The notes: generated from the letters alone by a model not told the origin. Positions 38,227 through 47,596 are shown, numbered from the stretch's first letter. The stretch: DNA of 64,000 nucleotides from Anthocerotibacter panamensis C109 (GCF_018389385.1 NZ_CP062698.1:3690667-3754666); one strand, 5' to 3'. Program-made: numbers and translations.

Positions 38227-38907
38227 CTATGGGTGCGTCCCAAGGTGACCGACCTTGACATAAATAGTACAGCCCATCTCGGTGAAAGGTTGGTGCACAC
38301 TACCGGGTGGGTTGCGCAGCCACGTCCCCTGCGGGTAGACACCCTCCTCATCCGCCAACGTGCCCGAGAGGACTAGGATCTCCTCCCCCCCATAATGCCG
38401 GTGCCGCTGGAATCGGGTACCGGGCTCCCAACGCACCAAAGCGACACGCTCCGTACTGTGGGCGTGCAGGGGCAAAACGCTCAGTCCTTGCTGCACTCCG
38501 GGGTACCATTCGGCTCTATGGGTATCGATCACGACCCGTGCGTGGTCATCGGGCACAGACTGTCGGAGTTTGACAAAAAGGATGCAGCCTTCTTCGCTAA
38601 AAGGAGCATGGCGCGAACCTGGAGGGTTACGGACGTAAGTGCCCGCAGGATAAACGCCCTGCTCGTCCGCAAAGACGCCTTGGAGGACCAGAAATTCCTC
38701 GCCCCCCCCATGTTCATGGGCAGAGAATGCGCTCCCTGGAACGTACTGTACGATGCTGGTTGCCCGAGCCACCTCCCCCCCATCTCGGTCTAGGAGTTTG
38801 CGACGCACCCCCGGTTGCGGTGAATCTACCCAAGGAGCCGTCGCCGTGTCGATGACACAGCGGTCCAAAAAGTCTGCATTCATGGACTGGAGCAGCGTGT
38901 TGACCAT
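38227..38907 (-). CDS. Double-cupin protein (ChrR-like cupin)
   Basis: The protein (226 residues from 38907) contains two cupin domains. Each has a metal-type motif: FSAHEHGGGEEFLVLQGVFADEQG and FQRHRHYGGEEILVLSGTLADEEG, followed by NPPGSRHAPF and NPPGSVHQPF. ChrR-type cupins bind zinc and work as anti-sigma parts or sensors, but no sigma factor gene is near. The two halves are clearly related by duplication. Confidence 0.85.
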   Translation of the reverse strand: MVNTLLQSMNADFLDRCVIDTATAPWVDSPQPGVRRKLLDRDGGEVARATSIVQYVPGSAFSAHEHGGGEEFLVLQGVFADEQGVYPAGTYVRNPPGSRHAPFSEEGCILFVKLRQSVPDDHARVVIDTHRAEWYPGVQQGLSVLPLHAHSTERVALVRWEPGTRFQRHRHYGGEEILVLSGTLADEEGVYPQGTWLRNPPGSVHQPFTEMGCTIYVKVGHLGTHP

Positions 38908-38955
38908 AGGAAGGCACCGAAGAGGGTTTTTCCACCAAAAAATCATAGTCTAGGG

Positions 38956-39429
38956 CTAAGGCGTAGGCGGTGCTGTCTTCTGGGCCACCTGTTTTAATAA
39001 GGGTCTGAGTTCGTTGTAGGTCTTGGCTCCACTGGCCTGATAGAGGACCTTGCCGGTGCGGTCGATGAGCACAGTGTAGGGAACTTGACCCTTGAAGTAG
39101 CGCTGGGCCTCAGTCTTAGGCAGTTCGGGCAAACCATCGACATTGAGCGCAATGAAATTGACCTCCCGCTCAAATTCGACCTGCAAGCGGCTGACCGCTG
39201 GGGCATAGGCTTTGCAGTCCTTGGAGTCATTCACATAAAAAAGTAACATCACCGGCTGCCCCCGCTCCAGAGATTGCTCTAGCGTCGTGCGCGGTGAGGC
39301 AATATAGCCATTCCCGCCATAGATAACAAAAATATCGCCCTCGTAGGAATTGTCCTTGAGCCCAGCCTGTACTGGAATCCCCAAACTCGCTCCCAGGAGC
39401 AACAGCCCTAACCACCAACGGCCACCCAT
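38956..39429 (-). CDS. Thioredoxin-like photosystem I accumulation factor-type protein
   Basis: The 157-residue protein has a signal peptide or signal anchor (WLGLLLLGASLGIPVQA), then a thioredoxin-like fold. Family features are GLKDNSYEGDIFVIYGGNGYIASPR, LLFYVNDSKDCKAYAPAVSRLQ, LNVDGL and GQVPYTVLIDRTGKVLYQASG. The active site carries only one cysteine (KDCK), as in the cyanobacterial proteins annotated as thylakoid membrane photosystem I accumulation factors. It probably acts at the lumen or periplasm. Confidence 0.85.
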   Translation of the reverse strand: MGGRWWLGLLLLGASLGIPVQAGLKDNSYEGDIFVIYGGNGYIASPRTTLEQSLERGQPVMLLFYVNDSKDCKAYAPAVSRLQVEFEREVNFIALNVDGLPELPKTEAQRYFKGQVPYTVLIDRTGKVLYQASGAKTYNELRPLLKQVAQKTAPPTP

Positions 39430-39579
39430 GCTTATACCTGTACGCCTCTCTCACGCTAGCGCAAAACTAGCCGTGGGCGTAGGAACTGCTGGGGCTAATC
39501 CTCCAGAAAGGTAGCCTTGCCTGCACAACCAGACCGGTCAGCGGGCAACTTAAGAACAATCCTCCTGACGTTCCTGCCC

Positions 39580-40959
39580 ATGCTGGACATCACAACTTGT
39601 GCCCATCGCCCCTATTTCCAGGCCAACAGTCCCATCCCCCAAAAGTTGTTCCTCCTGGTCCGCGCCCGCTCCACAGGAGCAGCTACCGGCTCGCGCCCCC
39701 CTACAGCCATCGTTCTACTTATGGACACCTCCGGCTCTATGCGCGAATTGGTCACCGCGCCCGACCAGAGCACCGGGCGGATGGTCGAGGTGGATGGTCG
39801 GATCTACGAGGAAGCCATGGGAGGGAAAACCAAACAAGATTTACTCCTTGAGGCCCTCCATGGGGTCGTGGATCTTCCCGGTCTGACCGAACACGACCAG
39901 ATCGCACTCATCCGCTTCGACGATAAGGCGAGTGTAGTCGCGCCCATGGGGGCTGCTACCCCCCGCCTCCACAACCAGATCAACGCCCTGCGCCATTTCT
40001 CCGGCGGAACGATGTTGGGTCAGGGGCTCAAACTCGCGCTACAGGAACTCGCCCGCGTCACCACCCCCTGCAACCGCCGGGTAGTCCTACTTACCGATGG
40101 TCAAACTCAAGATGAAGCCACCTGTCAGACGCTAGCTAGCCAATTCGCCGCGCAGAAGATCAGTATCACCACCGTCGGTGTGGGCAGCGAATACAACGAA
40201 GACCTCCTTGCAGATCTCGCTGAACAGACCCAGGGCCAGCCCGTCCATGTGGTCCTCCATCAAGCCCAACCCCCCAGCATCCCGGTCACAGAACTGCCCC
40301 AGTGGTTTGCCCGCCAATGGCAGTCCATCAGCCAGGAAGTCGTCACCAACCTCACGCTGACGGTGCGGACCGTGAAGGATGTGACCGTAGACCGCATCAC
40401 CCGCGTTTACCCCTTTCAGGCCGAAGTAGACCTCAAAGAGTCCCCCTACCCGCTAGGCAACATAGAAGCCCAAGAGCCCGCCCTCTTTGTCCTCGAACTC
40501 ACCCTCCCCCCGCGCCCTGTCACCCGAGTACGCCTCGCCCAACTCCAGTTCACCTACGCAGTACCCGGTCTCGCTTACCAGGGTGAAAACCCCACCGAAC
40601 AGGTCATTGTCGAATTCAGCGAGGACTCCCGCTTGACCGGACAACTCGACTCCGAAGTGATGGGCTATGTCCAGCAGCGCAACCTTGATGCTCTCGTGCG
40701 TCAAGCTACAAAACAGGCCCGCCACGACCCGCAAAAGGCCGCTCAAACGCTCTTGGTCGCCCGCCAGATGACCCAACGCCTCGGCAACAAAGCGATGACT
40801 CTCGCCCTCGACCGCGCTGCCCACGAACTCAACCAGACCGGCACGCTCTCCTCCAATACCGCCAAAACCGTGCGCATCGGCGTCAAGACCCAAACCATCA
40901 AACTCGCCCAGACCACCCTCCCCGACGACACTGAGATCCGCCGTCTAACCGGAGCCTAG
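39580..40959 (+). CDS. VWA-domain protein
   Basis: The 459-residue protein starts at ATG 39580 (MLDITTCAHRPYFQANSPIPQKLFLLVRA); a longer frame exists upstream without support. A von Willebrand A domain follows with the MIDAS motif MDTSGSM, HFSGGTMLGQGLK and LLTDGQTQDE. The C-terminal half is beta-rich then helical. It resembles YfbK-like VWA proteins of cyanobacteria; a partner AAA ATPase or phosphatase is not next to it. Cytosolic, function unknown. Confidence 0.87.
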   Translation: MLDITTCAHRPYFQANSPIPQKLFLLVRARSTGAATGSRPPTAIVLLMDTSGSMRELVTAPDQSTGRMVEVDGRIYEEAMGGKTKQDLLLEALHGVVDLPGLTEHDQIALIRFDDKASVVAPMGAATPRLHNQINALRHFSGGTMLGQGLKLALQELARVTTPCNRRVVLLTDGQTQDEATCQTLASQFAAQKISITTVGVGSEYNEDLLADLAEQTQGQPVHVVLHQAQPPSIPVTELPQWFARQWQSISQEVVTNLTLTVRTVKDVTVDRITRVYPFQAEVDLKESPYPLGNIEAQEPALFVLELTLPPRPVTRVRLAQLQFTYAVPGLAYQGENPTEQVIVEFSEDSRLTGQLDSEVMGYVQQRNLDALVRQATKQARHDPQKAAQTLLVARQMTQRLGNKAMTLALDRAAHELNQTGTLSSNTAKTVRIGVKTQTIKLAQTTLPDDTEIRRLTGA

Positions 40960-41073
40960 CAGACCCACTCCGCGCAACCTGTAGCTTGCCTAAAACAGGG
41001 TGGCGGGGTTCAGGGCGAACATCGTTAAGAAAAGTATCGTATCCTGAGATATAGAGGGCTCTAAAGTTTTCTT

Positions 41074-41883
41074 ATGCGCTGCACGATTGTCCGGCGGGAA
41101 CGCTTCACCGCTACCCACCGCTACTGGCTTGAGGAGTGCTCCCCCGAGGAGAATCTAGTCCGCTTCGGGCCTACTACCCGCGTCCACGGTCATGACTACA
41201 CGCTTTTTGTGACGATGGCCGGGGCTGTGGACGGCTACGGCATGGTGCTCAATCTTTCGGACGTCAAGCACCACATCCGCCGCCTTGTCACCAAGCCTCT
41301 GGACTATCAACTGCTCAATGAAGTTTGGCCGGAATTTCAGCGCACCCTGCCTACTACTGAGTGGATGGCGATAGCCATGTTTAACCGGCTTGCACCACAC
41401 CTGCCGGTGAGCCAGGTCCGGCTCTACGAGCACGACGCCCTCTGGGCCGAATATTCAGGAGAAGCCATGAACGCCTATCTGACCATCTCCACTCATTTTG
41501 CTGCTGCCCATCGGCTGGCCCTCGATACCCTGAGTCTGGACGAGAACACTGAAATTTACGGCCTCTGCGCCCGAGTGAATGGTCACGGCCACAACTACGG
41601 TCTAGAGGTCACCGTCACGGGTGAAGTGGACCCCCGTACAGGCATGTTAGTAGACCTCGTAGCACTCCAGCAGGCGATTGACACCCACGTCATCCAACCC
41701 TTCGACCACACCTTTTTAAATAAAGACCTCCCCTACTTCGCTCAGGTCGTCCCTACAGCAGAGAATATTGCGCTGTATATTGCCCAATTGCTCAAAGAAC
41801 CTATTCAGGTACTTGGTGCCCATCTCCACAAAATCAAACTCATTGAAAGCCCCAACAATGCCGCTGAAGTAATAGTTCCGTGA
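41074..41883 (+). CDS. Two-domain 6-pyruvoyltetrahydropterin synthase/QueD-like protein
   Basis: The 269-residue protein is two fused QueD/PTPS domains. The C-terminal one (about 130-269) is intact: FAAAHRL, GLCARVNGHGHNYGLEV with the catalytic Cys and zinc histidines, DHTFLN and PTAENIA. The N-terminal one (about 1-128) keeps ATHRYW and HGHDYTLFV but has PTTRV instead of CARV and DYQLLN instead of DHTFLN, so it has probably lost catalysis. QueD makes 6-carboxytetrahydropterin for queuosine; the PTPS reaction of pterin synthesis is the alternative. Confidence 0.9.
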   Translation: MRCTIVRRERFTATHRYWLEECSPEENLVRFGPTTRVHGHDYTLFVTMAGAVDGYGMVLNLSDVKHHIRRLVTKPLDYQLLNEVWPEFQRTLPTTEWMAIAMFNRLAPHLPVSQVRLYEHDALWAEYSGEAMNAYLTISTHFAAAHRLALDTLSLDENTEIYGLCARVNGHGHNYGLEVTVTGEVDPRTGMLVDLVALQQAIDTHVIQPFDHTFLNKDLPYFAQVVPTAENIALYIAQLLKEPIQVLGAHLHKIKLIESPNNAAEVIVP

Positions 41884-42123
41884 GCCCAGGTATTTTTGTG
41901 GCTGAAAATCCTTCTGTAGACAACGATCCCCAGTATTCCTAGGACAGACTGGCGAAACTTATTTTAGGCCACATGCAAACAGTACAGATATCTAAAGCCT
42001 AAAATCGATAGAGATTCTACACCATAGCAACCAATTGAAACTATGCCTGAGACAGAGTTTAACCGTAAAGTAAGGTGCTAATAATTTAAGAGCTTAGGGA
42101 GTAGTGAACCAAGGAAGTCAGCC
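41884..42123. other. Non-coding gap before response regulator
   Basis: An AT-rich 240-bp stretch between the QueD-like gene and the response regulator. I see no gene and no clear hairpin; it probably carries the promoter of the regulator. Confidence 0.4.
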
Positions 42124-42801
42124 ATGCGCATTATCCTTATCGAAGATCATGACCTCACCCGTGCTGGCATGAAGCTCACCCTCCAAAAAGAAGGATTTGA
42201 CGTGGTGGCGGAGGCCGCTAACGGGAGACAGGGTCTTGCTGCGGTGGAACGATATCAGCCCGATGTTGCCATTGTTGATATTGGGTTACCCGATATCGAC
42301 GGAGTGGATGTGACCCGCGAGATCAAGTCGAAGTACCCCGATACCCGAGTGGTCATCCTGACCCTCCAGGACATGGAGGAGACCGTGATGGCTGCCTTTG
42401 CCGCTGGAGCGGATTCTTACTGTATGAAGGACATTGCCAAGGAGAACCTGACTCGGGCATTACAGGCGACTGCCGATGGCGTTTCCTGGCTCGATCCCTC
42501 CATTGCAGGCAAAGTGCTCAAGCAACTCAAGGCCACTACCCCTGCTAGCCGCGATACCGTCACCATCCACGCCGAGGCTGGGGACTACACTGAAATGCTC
42601 GAAGCCTACCCCCTGACCAAGCGCGAGATGGAAGTCTTGGAACTGATTGTTCAAGGCTGTAGTAACCAGGAGATTGCTGAGAAACTCTATGTCACCGTCG
42701 GTACGGTTAAGACCCATGTGCGCAATATCTTGAGCAAACTCTGTGTCGATGACCGGGCACAAGCAGCCGTCCGTGCCCTACGAACCGGCTTAGTTGCCTG
42801 A
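42124..42801 (+). CDS. NarL/FixJ-type response regulator
   Basis: The 225-residue protein has a receiver domain (1-118) with acidic residues IIEDHD near 5-10, phospho-acceptor Asp in VAIVDIGLPDIDG near 54 and the switch Thr/Lys (VVILTLQD, YCMKDIA), then a LuxR-type helix-turn-helix (about 160-220: YPLTKREMEVLELIVQGCSNQEIAEKLYVTVGTVKTHVRNILSKL). No histidine kinase is adjacent, so it is an orphan regulator; targets are unknown. Confidence 0.95.
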   Translation: MRIILIEDHDLTRAGMKLTLQKEGFDVVAEAANGRQGLAAVERYQPDVAIVDIGLPDIDGVDVTREIKSKYPDTRVVILTLQDMEETVMAAFAAGADSYCMKDIAKENLTRALQATADGVSWLDPSIAGKVLKQLKATTPASRDTVTIHAEAGDYTEMLEAYPLTKREMEVLELIVQGCSNQEIAEKLYVTVGTVKTHVRNILSKLCVDDRAQAAVRALRTGLVA

Positions 42802-42824
42802 AGTCGAGCCCAGACTTAAAGAAT

Positions 42825-43379
42825 TTAACCTCGGCGAGCGACCACCGTCAGGTTGAGGGGGAGCGTGCCGGGGTTGGTGAGTTCCAAAACCACTACACTC
42901 CCAGAGACTGTGACAGGGAAGCTCTGGAGTGTCTGGGTGTCGCTCCCCTCGACCGTCGTGATGGAATCGGTCAAAGGCGTTGGATGGTAGGTAGCAGCGG
43001 AGGATGGCGCGTTCCGGGGCTCCCTGGGCGGGGCAGTTGCTTCCGGGGCAAGGGCATAGGCTTTGGCCTGAAACGCTCCCTGGCGCGGTGTGATCTTAAA
43101 GCGGAAGCCCGCATTCGACTGAGGGACAAAGTATAGACGTTCTGTGGTTCCGGGGGCGAGTTCGAGGATAGCCTGAGTATCGAGATCCAAGCGCGGACCT
43201 AGCTCCTGGAGCCGTAGCGGGGGCGGTGGGGGCGGCTCAGGGGCCGGTGGTGGTACTGATTCAGTCGTAGGCTCAGGGGCCGGTGGTGCGGTAACCGGCC
43301 TAGCACAAGCGGTCAGGGTACACAGTAGCAAAACAGTCCATCGTCTGAAGCGCAGGGTCACAGCAAGCAGCCAGAGCAA
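42825..43379 (-). CDS. Pro-rich lipoprotein of unknown function
   Basis: The 184-residue protein carries a signal peptide ending in the lipobox LTAC, a Pro/Glu-rich linker (about 28-55) and a beta-rich C-terminal domain (RLYFVPQSNAGFRFKITPRQGAF...VVVLELTNPGTLPLNLTVVARR). No family recognised. The linker suggests it spans part of the envelope. Confidence 0.7.
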   Translation of the reverse strand: MLWLLAVTLRFRRWTVLLLCTLTACARPVTAPPAPEPTTESVPPPAPEPPPPPPLRLQELGPRLDLDTQAILELAPGTTERLYFVPQSNAGFRFKITPRQGAFQAKAYALAPEATAPPREPRNAPSSAATYHPTPLTDSITTVEGSDTQTLQSFPVTVSGSVVVLELTNPGTLPLNLTVVARRG

Positions 43380-43474
43380 GGAGCCTTTTCCAGCATAAGA
43401 CTTCTAGCTCCCCGCTCACATCCAGAAGTGACCCCTGCGCGTATATCCCTCAGAATCTTCCATGGTCCCTTGCG

Positions 43475-43645
43475 ATGCTCCTCGAACAACTCCTCACGCC
43501 CCATGAATATCGGACCGTCGAAAAAGTTGCCCGCGGTCAAGGCAACACCACCCAACTACCCCTAGTGGCTTGGGCCATGGGATTTATCAGCCTCCCGCAG
43601 CTCGACCAGATCTTGACGGGCTATGAAGTACACATGGCCTACTGA
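43475..43645 (+). CDS. Small DUF2949-like protein
   Basis: This 56-residue protein reads MLLEQLLTPHEYRTVEKVAR, a polar turn, then PLVAWAMGFISLPQLDQILTGYEVH. The LPLVxWxxGxIxLxQLDxI pattern matches cyanobacterial DUF2949 proteins, short proteins of unknown role. The gene lies between two unrelated genes. Confidence 0.6.
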   Translation: MLLEQLLTPHEYRTVEKVARGQGNTTQLPLVAWAMGFISLPQLDQILTGYEVHMAY

Positions 43646-43798
43646 TGTATTCTGCACAGTTTTTGTAGTTACTGAATTGAAGACTAGCAATTAGCTAAAG
43701 ACTTTCATGGCTCTAAATTTCTAGCTCCTTTCTGCTACGTTTCTTTAAAAATACTTGGCTCAGCGTACTTCATAGAGAACGGGTAAAAGTCACAAGAA

Positions 43799-43832
43799 GG
43801 GGTGGCACAGGCTTTGTAGACAGGACCACCCC
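43799..43832 (-). terminator. Hairpin after desaturase gene
   Basis: GGGGTGG and CCACCCC form a 7-bp stem around a 20-base loop, 10 bp beyond the desaturase stop on the minus strand. No strong T tract follows, so a terminator is only likely. Confidence 0.4.
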
Positions 43833-43841
43833 AGACCAGTT

Positions 43842-44909
43842 TTAGCTCTTGACGTGTTGGTGAGCAATGGTGCTGACCGGGACATGGTAGCCTTCCCGGT
43901 CGCAGAGGTGGCAGGTGCTGACGATCTTCTGGACATAAGACCAGCGGAAGCGTGCCTCATGGATGAAATCAGGCCACCGAGTCTTGAGGGCAGCCTGCGC
44001 CTTGGGCAGGTTGTAGTAGGGGATCGCCGTGGTCAGATGGTGCGGTACATGGATGCCGATGTTATAGGCTACCAGTTCAACCCACCAGGGATAAGAGCAA
44101 TCCACCGTTCCAAAGAGCTGCGCTTTGACCGGAGTCCAGTCCTCAGGATGGTAGTAGGGCACGTCGGGATGATTGTGGTGAATCATCGTGAAGGTACTCA
44201 GCCAGAAATGAAACACCAGCCAGGGCATCAGCCAGTAGTTCACCAGCCCCCAAAAGCCCGTGTAGTAAACCAAAGCAGGGAAGAAAATAGCCCCGAAACC
44301 CAACACCATCGCTATCGAAAAACGCGCTTCCGACCACTCCTGCGGACGGAACTTGGCCTTGTCGTAGTGGTAGAGGAACAGGTGGATTTCCGAGGCGAAC
44401 CACCAGGCGTAGCTGTGGGCATTACGGTACCAGAAGCGGTCAAAGACGCTCATTGCCAGATATTTTTCTGGGGTGATGGTACGCCAACTGTTGTCCTTCT
44501 CTTGATGATTAGTCCAGGTGTGATGACGGTTGTGCATGATCCGCCAACTATGAAAAGGATAGAGCGTGGGCAGGAGCAGCGTGTGCCCAATGCAATCGTT
44601 GAGCCCGTTAAAGGGCGAGAAAGAACGATGCCCGCAGTCGTGCGCGAGTACAAAATTCCCCCACAGGACCGTCCCCACCCAGACCCAAAACAGGGGAGCG
44701 AGCCAGACAGGGGCGTAGGTCCACAGCGTATAGGAAGTAGCCAGGATGCCTAGATGGAGCAAAACGGCCAGCATGCCACGCAGGGTATTTTTTTCAAAAC
44801 ATTCTCGGGGGATCGTGGACAGAATCTCTTGGTAGCTTATTTTTTCAAGACGCTGCAACAGCTCACGGTTGCGGGAGCGGATATCCGCCCCTGTTAGTAG
44901 ATTAACCAC
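43842..44909 (-). CDS. Membrane fatty acid desaturase (Delta12/omega-3 type)
   Basis: The 355-residue membrane enzyme has the three histidine boxes HDCGH, HNRHH and HVPHH in the order of acyl-lipid desaturases and several hydrophobic segments. A GTG start at 44909 is chosen because AGGAG lies just before it, inside the longer TTG frame that reaches 44927. It introduces double bases into membrane lipids at the Delta12 or omega-3 position; regiospecificity cannot be read off. It is divergent from chlM across 233 bp. Confidence 0.9.
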   Translation of the reverse strand: MVNLLTGADIRSRNRELLQRLEKISYQEILSTIPRECFEKNTLRGMLAVLLHLGILATSYTLWTYAPVWLAPLFWVWVGTVLWGNFVLAHDCGHRSFSPFNGLNDCIGHTLLLPTLYPFHSWRIMHNRHHTWTNHQEKDNSWRTITPEKYLAMSVFDRFWYRNAHSYAWWFASEIHLFLYHYDKAKFRPQEWSEARFSIAMVLGFGAIFFPALVYYTGFWGLVNYWLMPWLVFHFWLSTFTMIHHNHPDVPYYHPEDWTPVKAQLFGTVDCSYPWWVELVAYNIGIHVPHHLTTAIPYYNLPKAQAALKTRWPDFIHEARFRWSYVQKIVSTCHLCDREGYHVPVSTIAHQHVKS

Positions 44910-45142
44910 GAAACGCTCACTCCTCAATGCCTGCCTTCGGGTAGCTGAGAAGGCATGTAAACAAACGTAACATTCTCCGGGCCTGCCTGATCCCCTAATC
45001 CCGTACCGCTATGGCTTCCGGTCACGGGGGATATATTGGGGCTCCTTGATTTCGAGGGGGCCATCAACTGGATTTCTGAGTGCTACACTCTGGAGTCATC
45101 ACCACTAAAATAAACAAGCATCAACCAGGCGGCGTGAGACCT

Positions 45143-45817
45143 ATGACTCAGGATGACAAAACCATCGTTCGCGAGTATTTCAATACCACCGGATTTGAGC
45201 GCTGGCAGCGTATCTACGGCGAGGACGACGGAGTTAACCGGGTCCAAAGGGCCATCCGGCGGGGACATCAGCGGACAGTCAAAGCCATTCTGGAGCGGCT
45301 AGGAGCCGTTGAGGGCACTAAAGTCTGTGATGCCGGGTGCGGCGTAGGAAGCTTGAGCATCCCTCTGGCGCAACGGGGAGCCTGCGTCCTCGCAAGTGAT
45401 ATCTCCGAACAAATGGTCACCGAAGCCCGACGGCGCTGGCAAGCAACCGGCCTGGAGGGAGACTTGGAATTTGCAGTCCAGGAACTAGAAGCGTTGCGTG
45501 GACGCTTCGATACGGTAATCTGCGTCGATGTGCTGATCCACTATCCCTTGCCCCAGGCTATCGCCATGCTCGAACACCTGAGTCGTCTGGCCCAAAACCG
45601 CCTCCTCTTCACCTTTGCTCCCAAGACCGTGCTCTTGAGCCTACTCAAACAGGTGGGCGGGTTCTTTCCGGGGGCAAGCAAGGCGACGCGTGCCTATCAG
45701 CATTCCGAGGAGGAACTGCGCCGGGTCCTCGAACAGATGGGCTGGCGGATCAGCGGACGGGTCGCCATCGACGAACAATTTTATTTTGCCCGTCTCCTCG
45801 ACTGCACCCGAGGGTAG
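45143..45817 (+). CDS. chlM: Mg-protoporphyrin IX methyltransferase
   Basis: The 224-residue SAM-dependent methyltransferase starts at ATG 45143 (MTQDDKTIVREYFNTTGFERWQRIYGEDDGVNRVQRAIRRGH). This N-terminus is diagnostic of ChlM/BchM. The SAM motif VCDAGCGVGSLSIPLA is near 63-78, and VICVDVLIHYP follows. The enzyme methylates Mg-protoporphyrin IX in chlorophyll synthesis. Other chlorophyll genes are not nearby, as is usual in cyanobacteria. Confidence 0.95.
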   Translation: MTQDDKTIVREYFNTTGFERWQRIYGEDDGVNRVQRAIRRGHQRTVKAILERLGAVEGTKVCDAGCGVGSLSIPLAQRGACVLASDISEQMVTEARRRWQATGLEGDLEFAVQELEALRGRFDTVICVDVLIHYPLPQAIAMLEHLSRLAQNRLLFTFAPKTVLLSLLKQVGGFFPGASKATRAYQHSEEELRRVLEQMGWRISGRVAIDEQFYFARLLDCTRG

Positions 45818-45849
45818 CTGTCATAACCACCGCTAGGAATAAGGAATCT

Positions 45850-47589
45850 ATGTCCACGCTGCACTCCCATCGTTTTTTTGTCTGGGGCTCATGGCTTGTG
45901 GGGCTCGTTGGGCTTTTGGGCTTTTACCCGAGCCCTGCTCATGCCCAAACCGGGGCCGAGGGGTTTAAGGTGACCCACACGCTCAAAGTGGGACGCGCGC
46001 CCCACGGCATCCGCTTCAGCCCGGACGGTTTACGGGCCTATGTCGCCTTGAGCGGGGATGACAAGATCGCGGTCCTGGACCTCAAAACCCTGAAGGTGAC
46101 CCAAAAACTGCCAGCCGGAAAAACGCCCCTCGACCTAGTTCCCCTAGACGAAGCGGATACCTGGGCTATCACACAGTTCAGGGGCGACACCGTGGTGGGC
46201 AGGCGCTACCAGGGTAAAGATGCCACGCTTGGACCCTGGTCGGTGGGGAAGGGTCCATCCCTGTTTTCCCCGCAGGTGGTGAAGGGACGGGCTTATCTGG
46301 TGAGCGAGTTTGCAGATCAGTTTAGCGTTCTGGATACCCGCACGGGCGCGGTTGTTGCCCGTTTTCCCACCGGCAAGCGCCCCTATCCGGCAGACGTGAC
46401 CCCGGACGGCGTGCTCGCCTTTGTCCCCAATCGTGCAGACGGCACTGTGACCGTCCTCGACCTGCTCAATCAAAAAGTCGCCGCCACCCCCAAAGTCTGC
46501 GCCGGACCGAGGGGCGGGGGGCTCACCCCGGACGGCATTTCCTATGTCGTCGCCTGTAGTGATAGTGGGGAGTTGGTCTACCTCAACACGGCGTCCTATG
46601 AAGTAGTTGCCCGAGTCCGTGCAGGAGTCGGCCCCAAACCCTTCTCGGTGGCGATGACCCCGGACGGACGCTATGGGCTGGTAAACAATACTGGGGGGAA
46701 GACGCTCTCGATTTTGGATGTCGCCGCCCGCAAAATAGTAGGCGCTATCGCTGTGGGAGCACAACCCATCGTCGTGCGGATGCACCCGGACGGGAAGCGA
46801 GCCTTGGTCTCCTGTGAAGGGAGCGGCACCGTCCATATCCTCACGCTGCCCCCACCGCCGCCGCCTATCACCCCCGCCCGCAAAAACGAAGTCATCGTCC
46901 TCGGCACCATCCACAGCAACCATCTGACGAGCACACGCTACAGCCTGGAGGTATTGCGCAAGCTAATCCAGCAAATCCGGCCCGACTATGTGCTCGCCGA
47001 GATCCCTCCCAACCGTTTTGAGCGCGCCTTGATGGACTTCCAGACCAAGGGCACCATCGAAGAGCCCCGCGTCAAAATTTTCCCGGAATATGTGGATGTC
47101 CTCTTTCCACTCACCAAGACCCTCTCCTTTACCATCGTGCCGACTGCGGGTTGGAACGAAGCCATGAATACTTTTCGTAATACAGCGCTAGAACGACTGA
47201 GCAAAGACCCCGCCCGCCGTGAAGATTGGGCGGCCTATCTAGCTGGCAATCAAAAGAGCGCTGCCGCTCTTGCCGCCCGTCAGGGCGACGACGACCCTTA
47301 TTTCATCCACACCGACCAATTCGACGCCCTCACAGAAATTGGCCTCGAACCCTACAACCGGCTCTTTAACAACGACCTGGGGACCGGCGGCTGGGATACC
47401 ATCAACCGCGCCCACTACGGCAACATCGCCCGGACCCTGGACGCCCATCAAGGAGAGGGGAAGCGCTTCCTCATCACCTATGGTTCCGCGCACAAGGGCT
47501 GGTTTTTACGGGAATTGCGCCAACGCCAGGATATCACCCTGTTGGAGGTCGCACCGTTTCTTGACCAGATTACCCAGAAGGCTGGTTAG
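45850..47589 (+). CDS. Fusion of a YVTN-type beta-propeller and a TraB/TIKI-like domain
   Basis: The 579-residue protein has a signal peptide (about 1-32, WLVGLVGLLGFYPSPAHAQ), a seven-blade-like propeller of YVTN repeats (about 38-330: APHGIRFSPDGLRAYVALSGDDKIAVLDLKT and similar blades) and a Pro-rich hinge PPPPPPITP. A C-terminal domain (about 345-579) follows with VIVLGTIHSNHLTSTRYSLEVL, YVLAEIPPNRFE and FLITYGSAHKGWFLREL. The terminal part resembles the TraB/GumN/TIKI group, some of which are metalloproteases. I know no named family with this pair; probably periplasmic. Confidence 0.75.
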   Translation: MSTLHSHRFFVWGSWLVGLVGLLGFYPSPAHAQTGAEGFKVTHTLKVGRAPHGIRFSPDGLRAYVALSGDDKIAVLDLKTLKVTQKLPAGKTPLDLVPLDEADTWAITQFRGDTVVGRRYQGKDATLGPWSVGKGPSLFSPQVVKGRAYLVSEFADQFSVLDTRTGAVVARFPTGKRPYPADVTPDGVLAFVPNRADGTVTVLDLLNQKVAATPKVCAGPRGGGLTPDGISYVVACSDSGELVYLNTASYEVVARVRAGVGPKPFSVAMTPDGRYGLVNNTGGKTLSILDVAARKIVGAIAVGAQPIVVRMHPDGKRALVSCEGSGTVHILTLPPPPPPITPARKNEVIVLGTIHSNHLTSTRYSLEVLRKLIQQIRPDYVLAEIPPNRFERALMDFQTKGTIEEPRVKIFPEYVDVLFPLTKTLSFTIVPTAGWNEAMNTFRNTALERLSKDPARREDWAAYLAGNQKSAAALAARQGDDDPYFIHTDQFDALTEIGLEPYNRLFNNDLGTGGWDTINRAHYGNIARTLDAHQGEGKRFLITYGSAHKGWFLRELRQRQDITLLEVAPFLDQITQKAG

Positions 47590-47596
47590 GCGACGC

